From contig JBATUR010000056.1 of NCBI GenBank assembly GCA_049671305.1, positions 1 to 55,397 on the forward strand: 55,397 nt of DNA, in the 5' to 3' direction. Under the pieces are notes generated by a model, which saw only the letters and a list, made by a program, of their open reading frames with translations, was not told the origin of the DNA and ran no database searches. Numbering within the stretch: the first letter of the stretch is position 1; each line of letters begins with the position of its first letter. The stretch is from CADCTM01 sp049671305. Its GTDB lineage: Bacteria > Cyanobacteriota > Cyanobacteriia > Cyanobacteriales > Coleofasciculaceae. Both the position numbers and the translations under genes were made by a program. This document shows, piece after piece, positions 43,396 through 52,765 of the stretch.

Positions 43396-45369
43396 ATGGA
43401 TAGCAATTTTTCTGCAACTTCTAAACCTGACATTTTATTAGTAGATGATAATCCACAAAATCTACGCCTTTTACGCACGATGTTAAAGGAGTATGGCTAT
43501 AAAGTTAGAGCTACATTAAGTGGAGGGCTAGCTTTAAAAGCTGTAGAAATTGTACAACCTGATTTAATTTTACTTGATATTAATTTACCAGATATGAAGG
43601 GTTACGAAGTATGTAAAGCTTTAAAAGCTGATCCAAACACTGCTGATATTCCAGTTATTTTTGTTAGTGCCTTAGATGAAGTATTAGATAAGGTGACTGC
43701 TTTTGAAGTTGGGGGTGCAGACTATATCACCAAGCCTTTTGAGGTTCATGAAGTTCTCGTTAGAATTCGTAATCAGTTGACACGTTTTCTGCAAAAAAAA
43801 CAACTCATCGAACAGCAAAAACAACTAACAGAACAAAATGCACAACTTCAACTTTTATTAACGACAACCAAAGCGATTAATGAAGCTGCTGATTTCCAAT
43901 CAGCATTAGAAGCAACTCTTTGTCAAGTCTGTAAAAAAATCGGCTGGGATTTTGGCGAGTTTTGGATTCCTAATGATGATGATGCCACAGGTTTTGAATG
44001 TGGTAAAGGTTGGTATGCTAGCAATGAAACCCTTGCCCAATTTATCCGGAATAGTGAAACCTTTACATTAGCAACTAACATAAAATTACTTCGTAAAACT
44101 TGCTTATCTAAACAACCTTATTGGTTTCCAGATGTTTCTAGTGAAGATGATATTTTTATTCGTTCCCAATTTGCTAAAGAAGTTGGATTAAAAGCTTGTT
44201 TAATCGTGCCAATTCTTTTTGATGAGCAAGTACTTGCAGTTTTAGTATTTTTTAAAAAAGAAGCAAAAGAACCGGAAGCGCGACTAATTGAGCTAGTTAA
44301 TGCTTTGGCAACTCAATTAAGTTCTTTAATTGTGCGAAAGCGTTCAGAATCAGCTTTGCAAGCTCTTTCCCAGCTTGAGCGAGAGAGAACGTTGCAACTA
44401 GAGCAAACTTTAAAAGCACTGCAAAACACCCAATCTCAACTGATACAGCATGAGAAAATGGCAAGTCTGGGTCAGTTAATGGCGGGTGTAGCTCATGAAA
44501 TTAACAATCCAACTAGCTTCATTTACGGTAACATTTTCCAAGCACATCAATATGCCGAAGATTTGTTATATTTACTGAAACTTTATCAACAATATTATCC
44601 CAATCCGGTTGTAGAAATTAGCGAACAACTTGAAGAAATTGAACCTAATTTTATTGCTGAAGATTTTCCTAAACTAATTGCCTCAATGAAAGAAGGTGCA
44701 AATCGAATTAATGGTATTGTCTTATCTTTGAAAAACTTCTCGCGTCTTGATGAAGCACAGTGCAAGAAAGCAGATATTCATGAAGGTATCGATAATACTT
44801 TATTAATTTTACAACATCGTTTAAAACAACAGCCTCAGCGTAGTGAAATTCAAGTATTTAAAGAATATGGCGAACTGCCTTTAATTGAGTGTTATCCTGG
44901 TCAGCTAAATCAAGTATTTATGAATCTTTTGAGTAATGGTATTGATGCTTTGGAAAGTTTGAGTTTGAGCTTGCCTCAACCTGAGCAAACTGCTACTTTA
45001 ATTAGTATTAATGAGGAAACAGAGCAATCGAAAATAGATTTTCAATCGGCGTTGTGTACAACAATTGAGTCAACAGATTGCGAGCCTGTAACTTTTTATA
45101 TTCGGATTATTACTGAAGTAGTTGATAATGAGCAAATTGCTATTACTATTTCAGATAATGGAGCAGGTGTCTCTTCAGAAATTTTGTCCAAGATATTTGA
45201 TCCATTTTTTACAACTAAACCACCAGGTAAAGGTACAGGTTTAGGGCTATCAATTAGTTATCAAATTATCGTAGAAAAACACAGAGGTGAACTTAGTTGC
45301 TATTCAAGCCAAGGTCAAGGAACTCAGTTTGTAATTAAGTTGCCAATTACACAAAACCCAGAAATCTGA
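43396..45369 (+). CDS. Hybrid sensor histidine kinase/response regulator
   Basis: A 657-residue protein in the order receiver - GAF - kinase. Receiver (about 11-130): LLVDDNPQNLR, phospho-acceptor D61 in LLDINLPDMKG, ITKPFEV. GAF-like domain (about 150-315), with WIPNDDDATGFECGKGW and no chromophore Cys apparent. A coiled linker precedes the HisKA box MAGVAHEINNPTSFIYGN (phosphorylated His near 371). The ATPase domain has NQVFMNLLSNGIDAL, ISDNGAGVSSEIL and TTKPPGKGTGLGLSISYQI. No membrane span is seen, so it is a cytosolic sensor; the signal is unknown. A long AT-rich region lies upstream. Confidence 0.93.
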   Translation: MDSNFSATSKPDILLVDDNPQNLRLLRTMLKEYGYKVRATLSGGLALKAVEIVQPDLILLDINLPDMKGYEVCKALKADPNTADIPVIFVSALDEVLDKVTAFEVGGADYITKPFEVHEVLVRIRNQLTRFLQKKQLIEQQKQLTEQNAQLQLLLTTTKAINEAADFQSALEATLCQVCKKIGWDFGEFWIPNDDDATGFECGKGWYASNETLAQFIRNSETFTLATNIKLLRKTCLSKQPYWFPDVSSEDDIFIRSQFAKEVGLKACLIVPILFDEQVLAVLVFFKKEAKEPEARLIELVNALATQLSSLIVRKRSESALQALSQLERERTLQLEQTLKALQNTQSQLIQHEKMASLGQLMAGVAHEINNPTSFIYGNIFQAHQYAEDLLYLLKLYQQYYPNPVVEISEQLEEIEPNFIAEDFPKLIASMKEGANRINGIVLSLKNFSRLDEAQCKKADIHEGIDNTLLILQHRLKQQPQRSEIQVFKEYGELPLIECYPGQLNQVFMNLLSNGIDALESLSLSLPQPEQTATLISINEETEQSKIDFQSALCTTIESTDCEPVTFYIRIITEVVDNEQIAITISDNGAGVSSEILSKIFDPFFTTKPPGKGTGLGLSISYQIIVEKHRGELSCYSSQGQGTQFVIKLPITQNPEI

Positions 45370-45372
45370 TTT

Positions 45373-46053
45373 TTAAGTATTGGAGGAATTTTTTACAATA
45401 TTGCGATTGTTACTATGAGAAGATGAGCGAATTTTTCTGGCAGGGCTGGATAGCCATTCTAAGGCTAGTAAAATCCCATTTAAAAAGAATGCTAAAATAG
45501 CTACAACTATCGCGCCTGCCCACAGTTTATCGTAGCGCCCTGATTGGGAAATACCATCAAATAATAATGTACCCAAGCCTCCTGCACCAAACTTTGCCCC
45601 AATAGTCGCAATGGCAATTGCTACAATTGTTGCTAGACGCACACCCGCCAAACAAATTGGTAAAATTAAAGGCACTTGTACTCGCCACCAACATTGCCAA
45701 AAATTCATCCCCATACCTCGTGCTGCTTCAAGAATTGCTGGTTGAATTGATTGTAATCCTACAGAAAAATTTCTTACCAAAATGACTTGGCAATAGATAA
45801 TCATGGCAATGACCACAGATTGACGATTTAAACCGAAAATAGGTACTAAAAGAATCATTAATGCCAAACTCGGTATGGTGTAAAGGATGCCAAGAACGCC
45901 TAAAATTGGAACGTTAAGCCAACGATAGTGAGTAACAAGCAAGGCTAATGGAAGAGCAATCACAGCAGCAATCAGCACAGCCAAACCTGTCATCTCTAGA
46001 TGCTCTAGCAGATAGCCAAAAACAATTTGAGGATTTTTGAGGATATAGCTCAT
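45373..46053 (-). CDS. Osmoprotectant-type ABC transporter permease
   Basis: A 226-residue inner-membrane protein of the OpuB/ProW type with about six hydrophobic segments. The cytoplasmic EAA loop is seen in ILEAARGMGMNFWQCWWRVQVPLILPICLAGVRLA. Early LLVTHYRWLNVPILGVLGIL and late FLNGILLALEWL are membrane-spanning. The Ser/Asn-rich tail looks disordered. It belongs with the ATPase at 48311 and the binding protein at 49301, but a plus-strand orthocaspase gene lies between, so it must be transcribed from its own promoter. Confidence 0.9.
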   Translation of the reverse strand: MSYILKNPQIVFGYLLEHLEMTGLAVLIAAVIALPLALLVTHYRWLNVPILGVLGILYTIPSLALMILLVPIFGLNRQSVVIAMIIYCQVILVRNFSVGLQSIQPAILEAARGMGMNFWQCWWRVQVPLILPICLAGVRLATIVAIAIATIGAKFGAGGLGTLLFDGISQSGRYDKLWAGAIVVAILAFFLNGILLALEWLSSPARKIRSSSHSNNRNIVKNSSNT

Positions 46054-46273
46054 ATTAATACCAGATGCTAAACAATTGTGAACATTGAGATAATCTTATT
46101 TCAAATTAGATATTTGTATTTTTATCAGGATATAACAGAGGGAAATAAGTAAAGAGTAGGCAGCTTTACTTTTGTTCATTTTTAGGACAACAAAATGCAG
46201 GTGCCTCTAGGGAAAAAAATTTAACATCCAAAGCAAAAATGCATAACAGTTAGTCATAGGGAAGTACTTACAA

Positions 46274-48298
46274 ATGACAAAGATAGCACTCATGATTGGT
46301 ATTAGCGAGTATGGTTCAGGTTTGAGTCCACTCCCTAGTTCTCTTGGTGATCTTGAGGCAATGCAGCAAGTTTTGCCGTCCTTAGAAAAAGCTGGTTTTG
46401 ATGAGGTTAAATACCTGTCAAATCCGAATCCGCCAATAATGCGAGAAGCCATTGAAACATTATTTTATAATCGCCAGAAAAATGATTTGATACTTCTATT
46501 TTTTTCTGGTCATCTTATTCAAGATGATCAGGCAAAACTCTACTTTTCCACATCGGTTAGTTGTAAAACCTCTAGACCAGAATTAATTCGAGTTAGTGCT
46601 ATTCCTGCAAGTTTTGTACAAGACCTCATGAATAGCAGTGAGTGTCAGCAAATAGTACTAATTTTAGATTGTTGCTTAGACAATATAGCCGTTGCCGAAA
46701 TAAATCCAAACAATGGTAAGTTTTTGGATATTAAATCTGAATTTGAAGGAGAAGGGCGAGTCATACTTTCTTGTTTTAATCATAGCAAAAAAGTTTGGAA
46801 TCAAGAGGAAATAGACCTTAATTATTCAGTTTACACTAGCTATTTAATTGAAGGCATAAAGACGGGAATCGCTGATTTAAATGATGATGGATGGATTGCC
46901 GCTTATGAGTTGCATCAATATGCTAGCAATAAACTTAAAATTGTTATGCCTATTCTCAAACCAGAGTTTTATGCCATTGGACAAGCAAGTGAAATACTGT
47001 TACTCAATATAGCAGCTGATGACCCAAAACTACAATATCGCAAAGAAGTTGAAAAATGGGTAAGTTTTGGAAATATTTCTCAAGATAGTCATTATATTTT
47101 GGATGAACTTTCAACAAGATTATCACTAACTTCAGAAGATTGTCAGGCAATACAAAATTCTGTTTTAAAACCATATCAAGAGTATCAAGAAAAACTAATA
47201 AAATATCAAATAGAGTCTGAAAAACTAATTGCCAACATCAATTCAATAGATAAGCAAAAGCGTGATAAGTTAAGCAGTATTCAACATTTATTAGGCATTA
47301 CAAATGAAGATGTTGCCTTAATTGAAGAACAAGTTGCCCTAAACATAAACAAAAATCAGTTGTTAGCGATAAAAAGTGAGGTAGATTCCTTTCCACAAGA
47401 TAGCAATAATATAGTTGATTTGATACCTTTAACCCCTGATGTAGCAGTCATATCTACAGAAGTATCGATAGTTTCTCAGGAGCAAAATCAGAGCGAACCA
47501 ACAGTTACAAATAGTGAGGATTTAAACGTAATATCCCCAAAAGTAGAACCAATTTCTCAACCAAATAATATCAATTCTGAAGTACAAAATCAGAGCGGGC
47601 AAACAGTTACAAATAGTGAGGATTTAGAGGTAACATCCCCAGAGGTAGAATCAATAGATTCTGAGGATAATAAGCTCGATCAAACAGTTACAAATGTTGG
47701 CAGTCTAATCAATTTGCGTCCTTTACCACCTAGCATTATTGTACCAGATGTCTCCGTAACTCCTAGTGCAGAATTTATAACAAGTGATTCAACAAAGAAA
47801 CCTGTTAATGCTTCTATTTCTCCTTATAAACTCATTATACCTATTGGAGTTGGAGGAATAATAACAACTATTGGTGTAGTAATTGCCTTCTCTAATCGTA
47901 CTACAATAACACCTCCTCCCGCTCCCACCGTGCAAGCAACAATAACTTCTGAAAAGCCACCAGTTCCTCGTCCTACTATTAGTACTAGTCCTACTCCTTT
48001 TAACTCACCTGAAAGTAAATTTTGTACAGTTTTTGTCAATGGAAATTTACGTTCTGAGCCAACTTATTTTCAAAATAATGTTGTTGAATCTTTAAGAGAA
48101 CCTGTATTAGTTACTGGTAAGCAAACACAAGGTGGTTGGGTTGAAGTAAAAATGCCTAATAACAAATTAGCCTGGGCTTATCAAGATATTATTGCGGAAA
48201 AAGATAGAGAAGAAATGAATGATTGTCTTAATAAAAAGAAAATAGCAATTACTTTAATAGAAGATCTACTTCCACCAGCTTCACCTACCTCTCCTTAA
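46274..48298 (+). CDS. Orthocaspase (C14 caspase-like) with SH3-like C-terminus
   Basis: A 674-residue protein. The caspase-like domain (about 1-260) has LLFFSGHLI with catalytic H80 and ILDCCLDN with C133/C134; the more usual DCCHSG is changed to DCC-LDN. An ADLNDDGWIAAYELHQYAS strand follows. A helical linker (about 270-370) leads into an acidic, Ser/Thr/Gln-rich region with near-repeats (QTVTNSEDLEVTSPEV, EPTVTNSEDLNVISPKV, DQTVTNVGSL). Next are one membrane span (about 515-537, YKLIIPIGVGGIITTIGVVIAFS), a Pro/Thr linker, and an SH3-like domain (FCTVFVNGNLRSEPTYFQNN, WVEVKMPNNKLAWAY). Such proteases act on Arg- or Lys-containing sites in stress and cell-death settings. It sits inside the ABC transporter locus, on the opposite strand. 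Confidence 0.9.
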   Translation: MTKIALMIGISEYGSGLSPLPSSLGDLEAMQQVLPSLEKAGFDEVKYLSNPNPPIMREAIETLFYNRQKNDLILLFFSGHLIQDDQAKLYFSTSVSCKTSRPELIRVSAIPASFVQDLMNSSECQQIVLILDCCLDNIAVAEINPNNGKFLDIKSEFEGEGRVILSCFNHSKKVWNQEEIDLNYSVYTSYLIEGIKTGIADLNDDGWIAAYELHQYASNKLKIVMPILKPEFYAIGQASEILLLNIAADDPKLQYRKEVEKWVSFGNISQDSHYILDELSTRLSLTSEDCQAIQNSVLKPYQEYQEKLIKYQIESEKLIANINSIDKQKRDKLSSIQHLLGITNEDVALIEEQVALNINKNQLLAIKSEVDSFPQDSNNIVDLIPLTPDVAVISTEVSIVSQEQNQSEPTVTNSEDLNVISPKVEPISQPNNINSEVQNQSGQTVTNSEDLEVTSPEVESIDSEDNKLDQTVTNVGSLINLRPLPPSIIVPDVSVTPSAEFITSDSTKKPVNASISPYKLIIPIGVGGIITTIGVVIAFSNRTTITPPPAPTVQATITSEKPPVPRPTISTSPTPFNSPESKFCTVFVNGNLRSEPTYFQNNVVESLREPVLVTGKQTQGGWVEVKMPNNKLAWAYQDIIAEKDREEMNDCLNKKKIAITLIEDLLPPASPTSP

Positions 48299-48310
48299 AG
48301 ATAATTTCAA

Positions 48311-49297
48311 CTAACCCTTAACACCATTTTGAGCAGAATCACGAATATGTTCTAAGGTAAGAATACCAACTACTTTTCCTTGCTCAAGGACTGTTAATTT
48401 ATCTGCACCTGTTCTCAGCAAAACTGATAAAGCTTGTCGTAGATTATCATGCCTTGCGATTGTATATTCACTTGGCAGATAACTATCATGAACTGATTTC
48501 ATAGCAACCTCAACCCGTAGTAAACTCAGTTGCCGTACCAAATCATCTGACCCAATTAAATCACCAACAAAAGAATTAGCAGGTCGTGTTAAAATATTGA
48601 AAGGCGTATCAAATTGCACAATCTGACCTCGCTGCAAAATCATAATTTTGTCAGCCAAACGTAGGGCTTCTTCAACATCATGAGAAACAAATAAAATCGT
48701 TTTCTTTAATTGCCGTTGCAGCCGCAAGATCTCATTCTGTAAAGTTTCACGAGTAATGGCATCAATTGCCCCAAAAGGTTCATCCATCAACATTACCTTT
48801 GGATCTCCTGCCAAGGCACGTGCCAAACCTACTCGCTGTTGCTGACCTCCTGATAGTTGGGAAGGATAACGATTACGATAATCTAAAGGAGGCAGCTCAA
48901 TTAGTGTTAGTAATTCATCAATTCGTAGCTGATATTGTGTCCGCGACCAACCCAAAAGCTTGGGGACAACTGCAATATTTTCCGCAACTGTCATGTGGGG
49001 AAATAAACCAGATTGTTGAATAACATAACCAATTTGCTGACGTAGTTTTGTTGCTTGCAACTTGCGAATATCATTACCATCTAAATAAATTGTGCCAGAA
49101 GTTGGCTCATACAAACGATTAACTATCTTAAGCAGCGTGGTTTTTCCACAACCAGATGGTCCCAAAATCACGACCAGTTGACCTGATTCAATCTCGCAAG
49201 TGCAACCATTTACCGAGGGTTCGGACGCGCCAGGAAACTTCAAAAATACGTTTTCAAAACGGATAGAACTCACTAAATACGCCTCATAATTATTCAA
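48311..49297 (-). CDS. Osmoprotectant-type ABC transporter ATP-binding protein with CBS domain
   Basis: A 328-residue ATPase of the OpuCA/ProV type. Walker A LGPSGCGKTT, Q-loop YVIQQSGLFPHMTV, signature LSGGQQQRVGLARALAG, Walker B VMLMDEPFGAID and the switch His FVSHDVEEAL. The C-terminus (about 265-325) contains CBS-like sequence (LRTGADKLTVLEQGKVVGILTLEHI), which in relatives senses ionic strength. The start is a TTG at 49297 or a GTG at 49273; no ATG is available. Stop of the binding-protein gene is 3 nt upstream, so they are cotranscribed. Confidence 0.92.
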   Translation of the reverse strand: MNNYEAYLVSSIRFENVFLKFPGASEPSVNGCTCEIESGQLVVILGPSGCGKTTLLKIVNRLYEPTSGTIYLDGNDIRKLQATKLRQQIGYVIQQSGLFPHMTVAENIAVVPKLLGWSRTQYQLRIDELLTLIELPPLDYRNRYPSQLSGGQQQRVGLARALAGDPKVMLMDEPFGAIDAITRETLQNEILRLQRQLKKTILFVSHDVEEALRLADKIMILQRGQIVQFDTPFNILTRPANSFVGDLIGSDDLVRQLSLLRVEVAMKSVHDSYLPSEYTIARHDNLRQALSVLLRTGADKLTVLEQGKVVGILTLEHIRDSAQNGVKG

Positions 49298-49300
49298 ACA

Positions 49301-50212
49301 TTAACTATCTTTAATTAACCCTTCTTTAATTAAAAAATCCTTAGCAACCGCCGCAGGTTCTCTTTGTTTACCACTAACTTCGTAGTTGAGGCGCTGCATT
49401 GTTTCGTTGGTTAATTTTGGTGCTAAAGCATTTAGAGCATCTTTTATTTTAGGGTTTTTATCAAGTATTTCTTGACGCACAACAGGTGCAACTTGATAAG
49501 GAGGAAAGAGCTTTTTATCATCCTCAAGTACAACCAAATTAAAAGCACTCAATTCACCATCAGTGCCAAAAGCAACCACAACATCAACTTGACCATCTAT
49601 CATTGCTTGATATCTTAAACCCGGATCAGCTCCTTTATACGCCTTTAATTTAAAATTACCATAAGCCTTTTTTAGCCCAGGTAATCCATCCTCACGTGCC
49701 TCAAATTCTGGCGGTCCAATCATCACCAACTGACTTGCTTTCTTTGCCAAATCAGAAATAGTTTTAATTCCATATTTCTTAGCCCCTGCTTCAGTCATCG
49801 CCAACGCTTGGCTATTATTCATTGGTGCTGGATTTAGCCAAACTAACTTAAATTTTTCTTGATAAGCTTTCGATACAGTTTCAAATACCTGTTTTTGATT
49901 ACTGTTTGCCGGAAGTTTTAAAATTGTTAAAAGACCTGTTCCGGTGTACTCTGGATATAAATCAATTTGCCCACTTTCAAGAGCAGCTTGAGCCACAGGT
50001 GTGCCACCAAGATTTAGTTTTCGCTGCACTTTTAAGCCTTGATTTTCTAGAACCAGCGCATACATTTCTCCTAAAATAAATTGTTCGGTAAAATCTTTTG
50101 AGCCAACTTTGATTGTGCCATCTGCGCCGCTACCTGAATTACAAGAGACTACACTGAACATTGTCAAGAATGCCAGCAAAAATGCTATTAATAAGCGATG
50201 AAGCGATTTCAT
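49301..50212 (-). CDS. Osmoprotectant-type ABC transporter substrate-binding lipoprotein
   Basis: A 303-residue protein. Its signal peptide ends in a lipobox-like SVVSC (C24), so the mature protein should be a lipoprotein in the periplasm. The binding domain begins IKVGSKDFTEQFILGEMYALVLE and has LGGTPVAQAALESGQIDLYPEYTGTGL, the signature of the quaternary-amine binding family (glycine betaine, choline or carnitine; OpuBC/OsmF-like). The exact ligand is not clear from sequence. It is the first gene of the transcription unit with the ATPase. Confidence 0.92.
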   Translation of the reverse strand: MKSLHRLLIAFLLAFLTMFSVVSCNSGSGADGTIKVGSKDFTEQFILGEMYALVLENQGLKVQRKLNLGGTPVAQAALESGQIDLYPEYTGTGLLTILKLPANSNQKQVFETVSKAYQEKFKLVWLNPAPMNNSQALAMTEAGAKKYGIKTISDLAKKASQLVMIGPPEFEAREDGLPGLKKAYGNFKLKAYKGADPGLRYQAMIDGQVDVVVAFGTDGELSAFNLVVLEDDKKLFPPYQVAPVVRQEILDKNPKIKDALNALAPKLTNETMQRLNYEVSGKQREPAAVAKDFLIKEGLIKDS

Positions 50213-50344
50213 AAAACAGCGCCTGAGCAGTTGAGGTATAGATATTTCTCAAGGGTAGCGCTGAAGTTAGGCGATCGCCCCAAGCAAGAGCGCTATCATA
50301 AAGAAAGTTAAGTTATGTAAAAAAAACTTCTTCATACATTTATT

Positions 50345-50956
50345 GTGACCGCAACATTAGACTCCGAAGATAGCCGCATCAAAACAACCTGGCACAATCT
50401 CGACTGCATCTGGTCAGGCAGAGAAGACATTGTGCAACAAGGCTTACCCCACAGTCAACTAGCACCCGCGTGGCAATTATTACTTTTGGGAGATGGTTCT
50501 CCGACTCGCCACCTGCAACTTTTGACCGGCGAAAGAACCGAGGTAGACGTAATTGATATGTCGCCCATTGGTATGAACTTAGATAATGCCCCAGACTCAG
50601 TTCAGGTCGTCCCTGGACCACGCCTGCGCCGTCAGGTATGGCTGAGGACAGCATCAGGGCAGCGCGTTGCCTACGCCACATCTTGGTGGGAGGCTAGCCA
50701 CGTCGATGAATACTTACAAAACCGCAATATTCCCATTTGGGCGAGTCTTGCCCGTCTGAGAACCGAACTATACCGAGATATTCAAGGCATTTATTACGGC
50801 AAATCAGCAGAACTAGAAGCAGCCTTTGAACAGTCTGGTCCATTTTGGGGACGCCACTATATGTTTTGGCATCACGGACGCCCTTTAACCCTGATTTATG
50901 AAGTATTTTCGCCTTATTTAACCAAGTATCTGGGAGTGACTCAGCCCAAAAAGTAG
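50345..50956 (+). CDS. Chorismate lyase-like protein (Ycf21 family)
   Basis: A 203-residue protein starting at GTG. Strings such as LAPAWQLLLLGDGSPTRHLQ, LLTGERTEVDVID, RRQVWLRTASGQRVAYATSW and RHYMFWHHGRPLTLIYEVFS match the UbiC/chorismate pyruvate-lyase fold of the Ycf21 type. It is expected to split chorismate into 4-hydroxybenzoate and pyruvate for plastoquinone synthesis. Its TAG stop codon lies within the left arm of a palindromic repeat, so the last codons (PKK) may be affected by the repeat insertion. Confidence 0.85.
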   Translation: MTATLDSEDSRIKTTWHNLDCIWSGREDIVQQGLPHSQLAPAWQLLLLGDGSPTRHLQLLTGERTEVDVIDMSPIGMNLDNAPDSVQVVPGPRLRRQVWLRTASGQRVAYATSWWEASHVDEYLQNRNIPIWASLARLRTELYRDIQGIYYGKSAELEAAFEQSGPFWGRHYMFWHHGRPLTLIYEVFSPYLTKYLGVTQPKK

Positions 50957-51077
50957 AGACGTTTCACCGAAGAGACGTTTCACCGAAGAGACATTTCACC
51001 GAAGAGACGTTTCACCGAAGAGACATTTCACCGAAGAGACGTTTCACCGAAGAGACGTTTCACCGAAACGTCTCTAC
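50953..51077. repeat. Tandem array of a 16-nt unit inside a palindromic element
   Basis: Seven head-to-tail copies of AGAGACGTTTCACCGA fill 50955-51066; the third and fifth read ACATTT instead of ACGTTT. The array is bounded by inverted arms GTAGAGACGTTT (50953-50964) and AAACGTCTCTAC (51066-51077). With one unit this would be a plain hairpin of 12-bp arms around a 5-nt loop, so the array looks like an expanded hairpin. It overlaps the stop codon of the chorismate lyase gene and lies 8 nt from the end of purF. Confidence 0.9.
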
Positions 51078-51085
51078 TATCAAGA

Positions 51086-52576
51086 CTAAACCGTTGCTAC
51101 CTTCTCCAACATCAACTTAGAACGCTTAATCATTTCAGGAATTGGTACAGGATAATCGCCAGTAAAACAAGCTGAACAGAAGCTATTAGGATCTTCGCCT
51201 GTAGATTCCAGCATTCCTGCCCAACTCAGATAAGCTAGAGACTCGACACCCATTTGGTCGGAAATCTCTTGCACTGACTTGGTGGCGGCAATAAGTTGGT
51301 CTTGGGTGTCGGTGTCAATGCCATAAAAGCAAGGGTGAGTTACAGGCGGCGAAGAAACGCGCATATGTACCTCCGTCGCGCCCCCATCCCGTAAGGCTTT
51401 GACGATTTTCCGGCTGGTGGTTCCCCGCACAACTGAATCATCAACAATTACAACTCGTTTGCCACTTAAGACATCTTTGAGGGGATTGAGTTTCATGCGA
51501 ATGCCAGCTTCTCGCATAGCTTGGGTGGGTTGGATGAAAGTACGCCCCACATAGCGATTTTTAATTAGTCCTTCGGCGTAAGGTATGCCAGAAGCTTGGG
51601 AAAAACCGATCGCTGCAGGTATGCCAGAATCAGGTACACCAATCACAATATCGGCATCGACAAGTGACTCTTTTGCCAACTGCCGCCCTAAGCGTAAGCG
51701 ATAGCTGTACAAGCTTTCATCCTGCATAATGCTATCAGGACGGGCAAAGTAAATCATCTCAAAGATGCAAAGCTTACGTTGGGGTTTTTGACTCCAGTGA
51801 AATGATGCCAAACCATCTTCAGTAATCCAAACTAACTCGCCTGGTTCCACATCCCGCAGATATTCTGCACCAATAATATCTAGTCCACAAGTTTCGGAAG
51901 ATAGCACATAACGTTGAGGACTGCCGCTTAATGTGCCGATAACCAAAGGACGCACACCATTTGGATCACGGACTCCCATCAAACCAACAGGTGTGCCAAT
52001 TACTAAGCTATATGCACCCGTACAGTGCTGAAAAGCACTAATTGCCGCTTCTAACCAGGGTTTCCCGTTATCAACTTCTGCACCAATCGCGATCGCAATC
52101 ATCTCAGAATCGGTGGTTGTGGCAAAATCACAATTCTGCTGTTCTAAATGCTCTCGTAACTGTGGAGTATTGACTAAATTACCGTTGTGTGCTAAAGCCA
52201 GCTTTCCTAAGCGAGTTTCAACAATTGCAGGTTGGGCATTAGCAACCCGACTTGAACCGGTTGTAGAGTAACGAGTGTGACCGACTGCCATATATCCCGG
52301 CAGTTCATTCAAAATCGCCTCACTAAAGACATGAGACACCAAGCCCATATCTTTGTGTAAATGTACGAGATCGCCATCAAAAGTGGCAATCCCTGCCGAT
52401 TCTTGACCTCGGTGCTGGAGGGCATAAAGACCAAAATATGTTAGCTTGGCGACCGCTTCTCCTGGAGCATAGACACCATAGACGCCGCAAGCTTCCTCTG
52501 GCTTGTCGGGTCGCTGTGCAATATCATCAAATTGAACAGGATAATCGTCAGAGGAAAAAGGTTCTTGGGGAATCAT
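51086..52576 (-). CDS. purF: Amidophosphoribosyltransferase
   Basis: A 496-residue PurF, first enzyme of purine synthesis. A propeptide of about 29 residues ends before ACGVYGV, giving nucleophile C30 after processing. The glutaminase half has GHTRYSTTG and AHNGNLVN. The phosphoribosyl half has VVIVDDSVVRGTTSRKIV. FCSACFTGDYP and HPCFYGID fit the iron-sulfur ligands of the B. subtilis-like type. It lies 189 nt downstream of purL on the same strand and shares its pathway. Confidence 0.97.
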   Translation of the reverse strand: MIPQEPFSSDDYPVQFDDIAQRPDKPEEACGVYGVYAPGEAVAKLTYFGLYALQHRGQESAGIATFDGDLVHLHKDMGLVSHVFSEAILNELPGYMAVGHTRYSTTGSSRVANAQPAIVETRLGKLALAHNGNLVNTPQLREHLEQQNCDFATTTDSEMIAIAIGAEVDNGKPWLEAAISAFQHCTGAYSLVIGTPVGLMGVRDPNGVRPLVIGTLSGSPQRYVLSSETCGLDIIGAEYLRDVEPGELVWITEDGLASFHWSQKPQRKLCIFEMIYFARPDSIMQDESLYSYRLRLGRQLAKESLVDADIVIGVPDSGIPAAIGFSQASGIPYAEGLIKNRYVGRTFIQPTQAMREAGIRMKLNPLKDVLSGKRVVIVDDSVVRGTTSRKIVKALRDGGATEVHMRVSSPPVTHPCFYGIDTDTQDQLIAATKSVQEISDQMGVESLAYLSWAGMLESTGEDPNSFCSACFTGDYPVPIPEMIKRSKLMLEKVATV

Positions 52577-52765
52577 AAGTAAGACTTGCTCCTGATAACG
52601 CGGTCAGTCAGTGGGGCTTAATTCAGAACAAAAATTACTCTGAATTATTAACCAAGCTTAACAATTTCTTAAAAATACTACCAATTTATCAGCATAAATA
52701 ATCGTTGTGACTATTGCATCTGCTAAAAAGTTGAGTTATTGAGGGTTATTAGGAGTGAGGTTAAC

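Noticed and set aside
50953..51077. Possible CRISPR array
   Set aside because: Units are contiguous with no spacers and lie within a palindrome; this is a tandem repeat, not a CRISPR.
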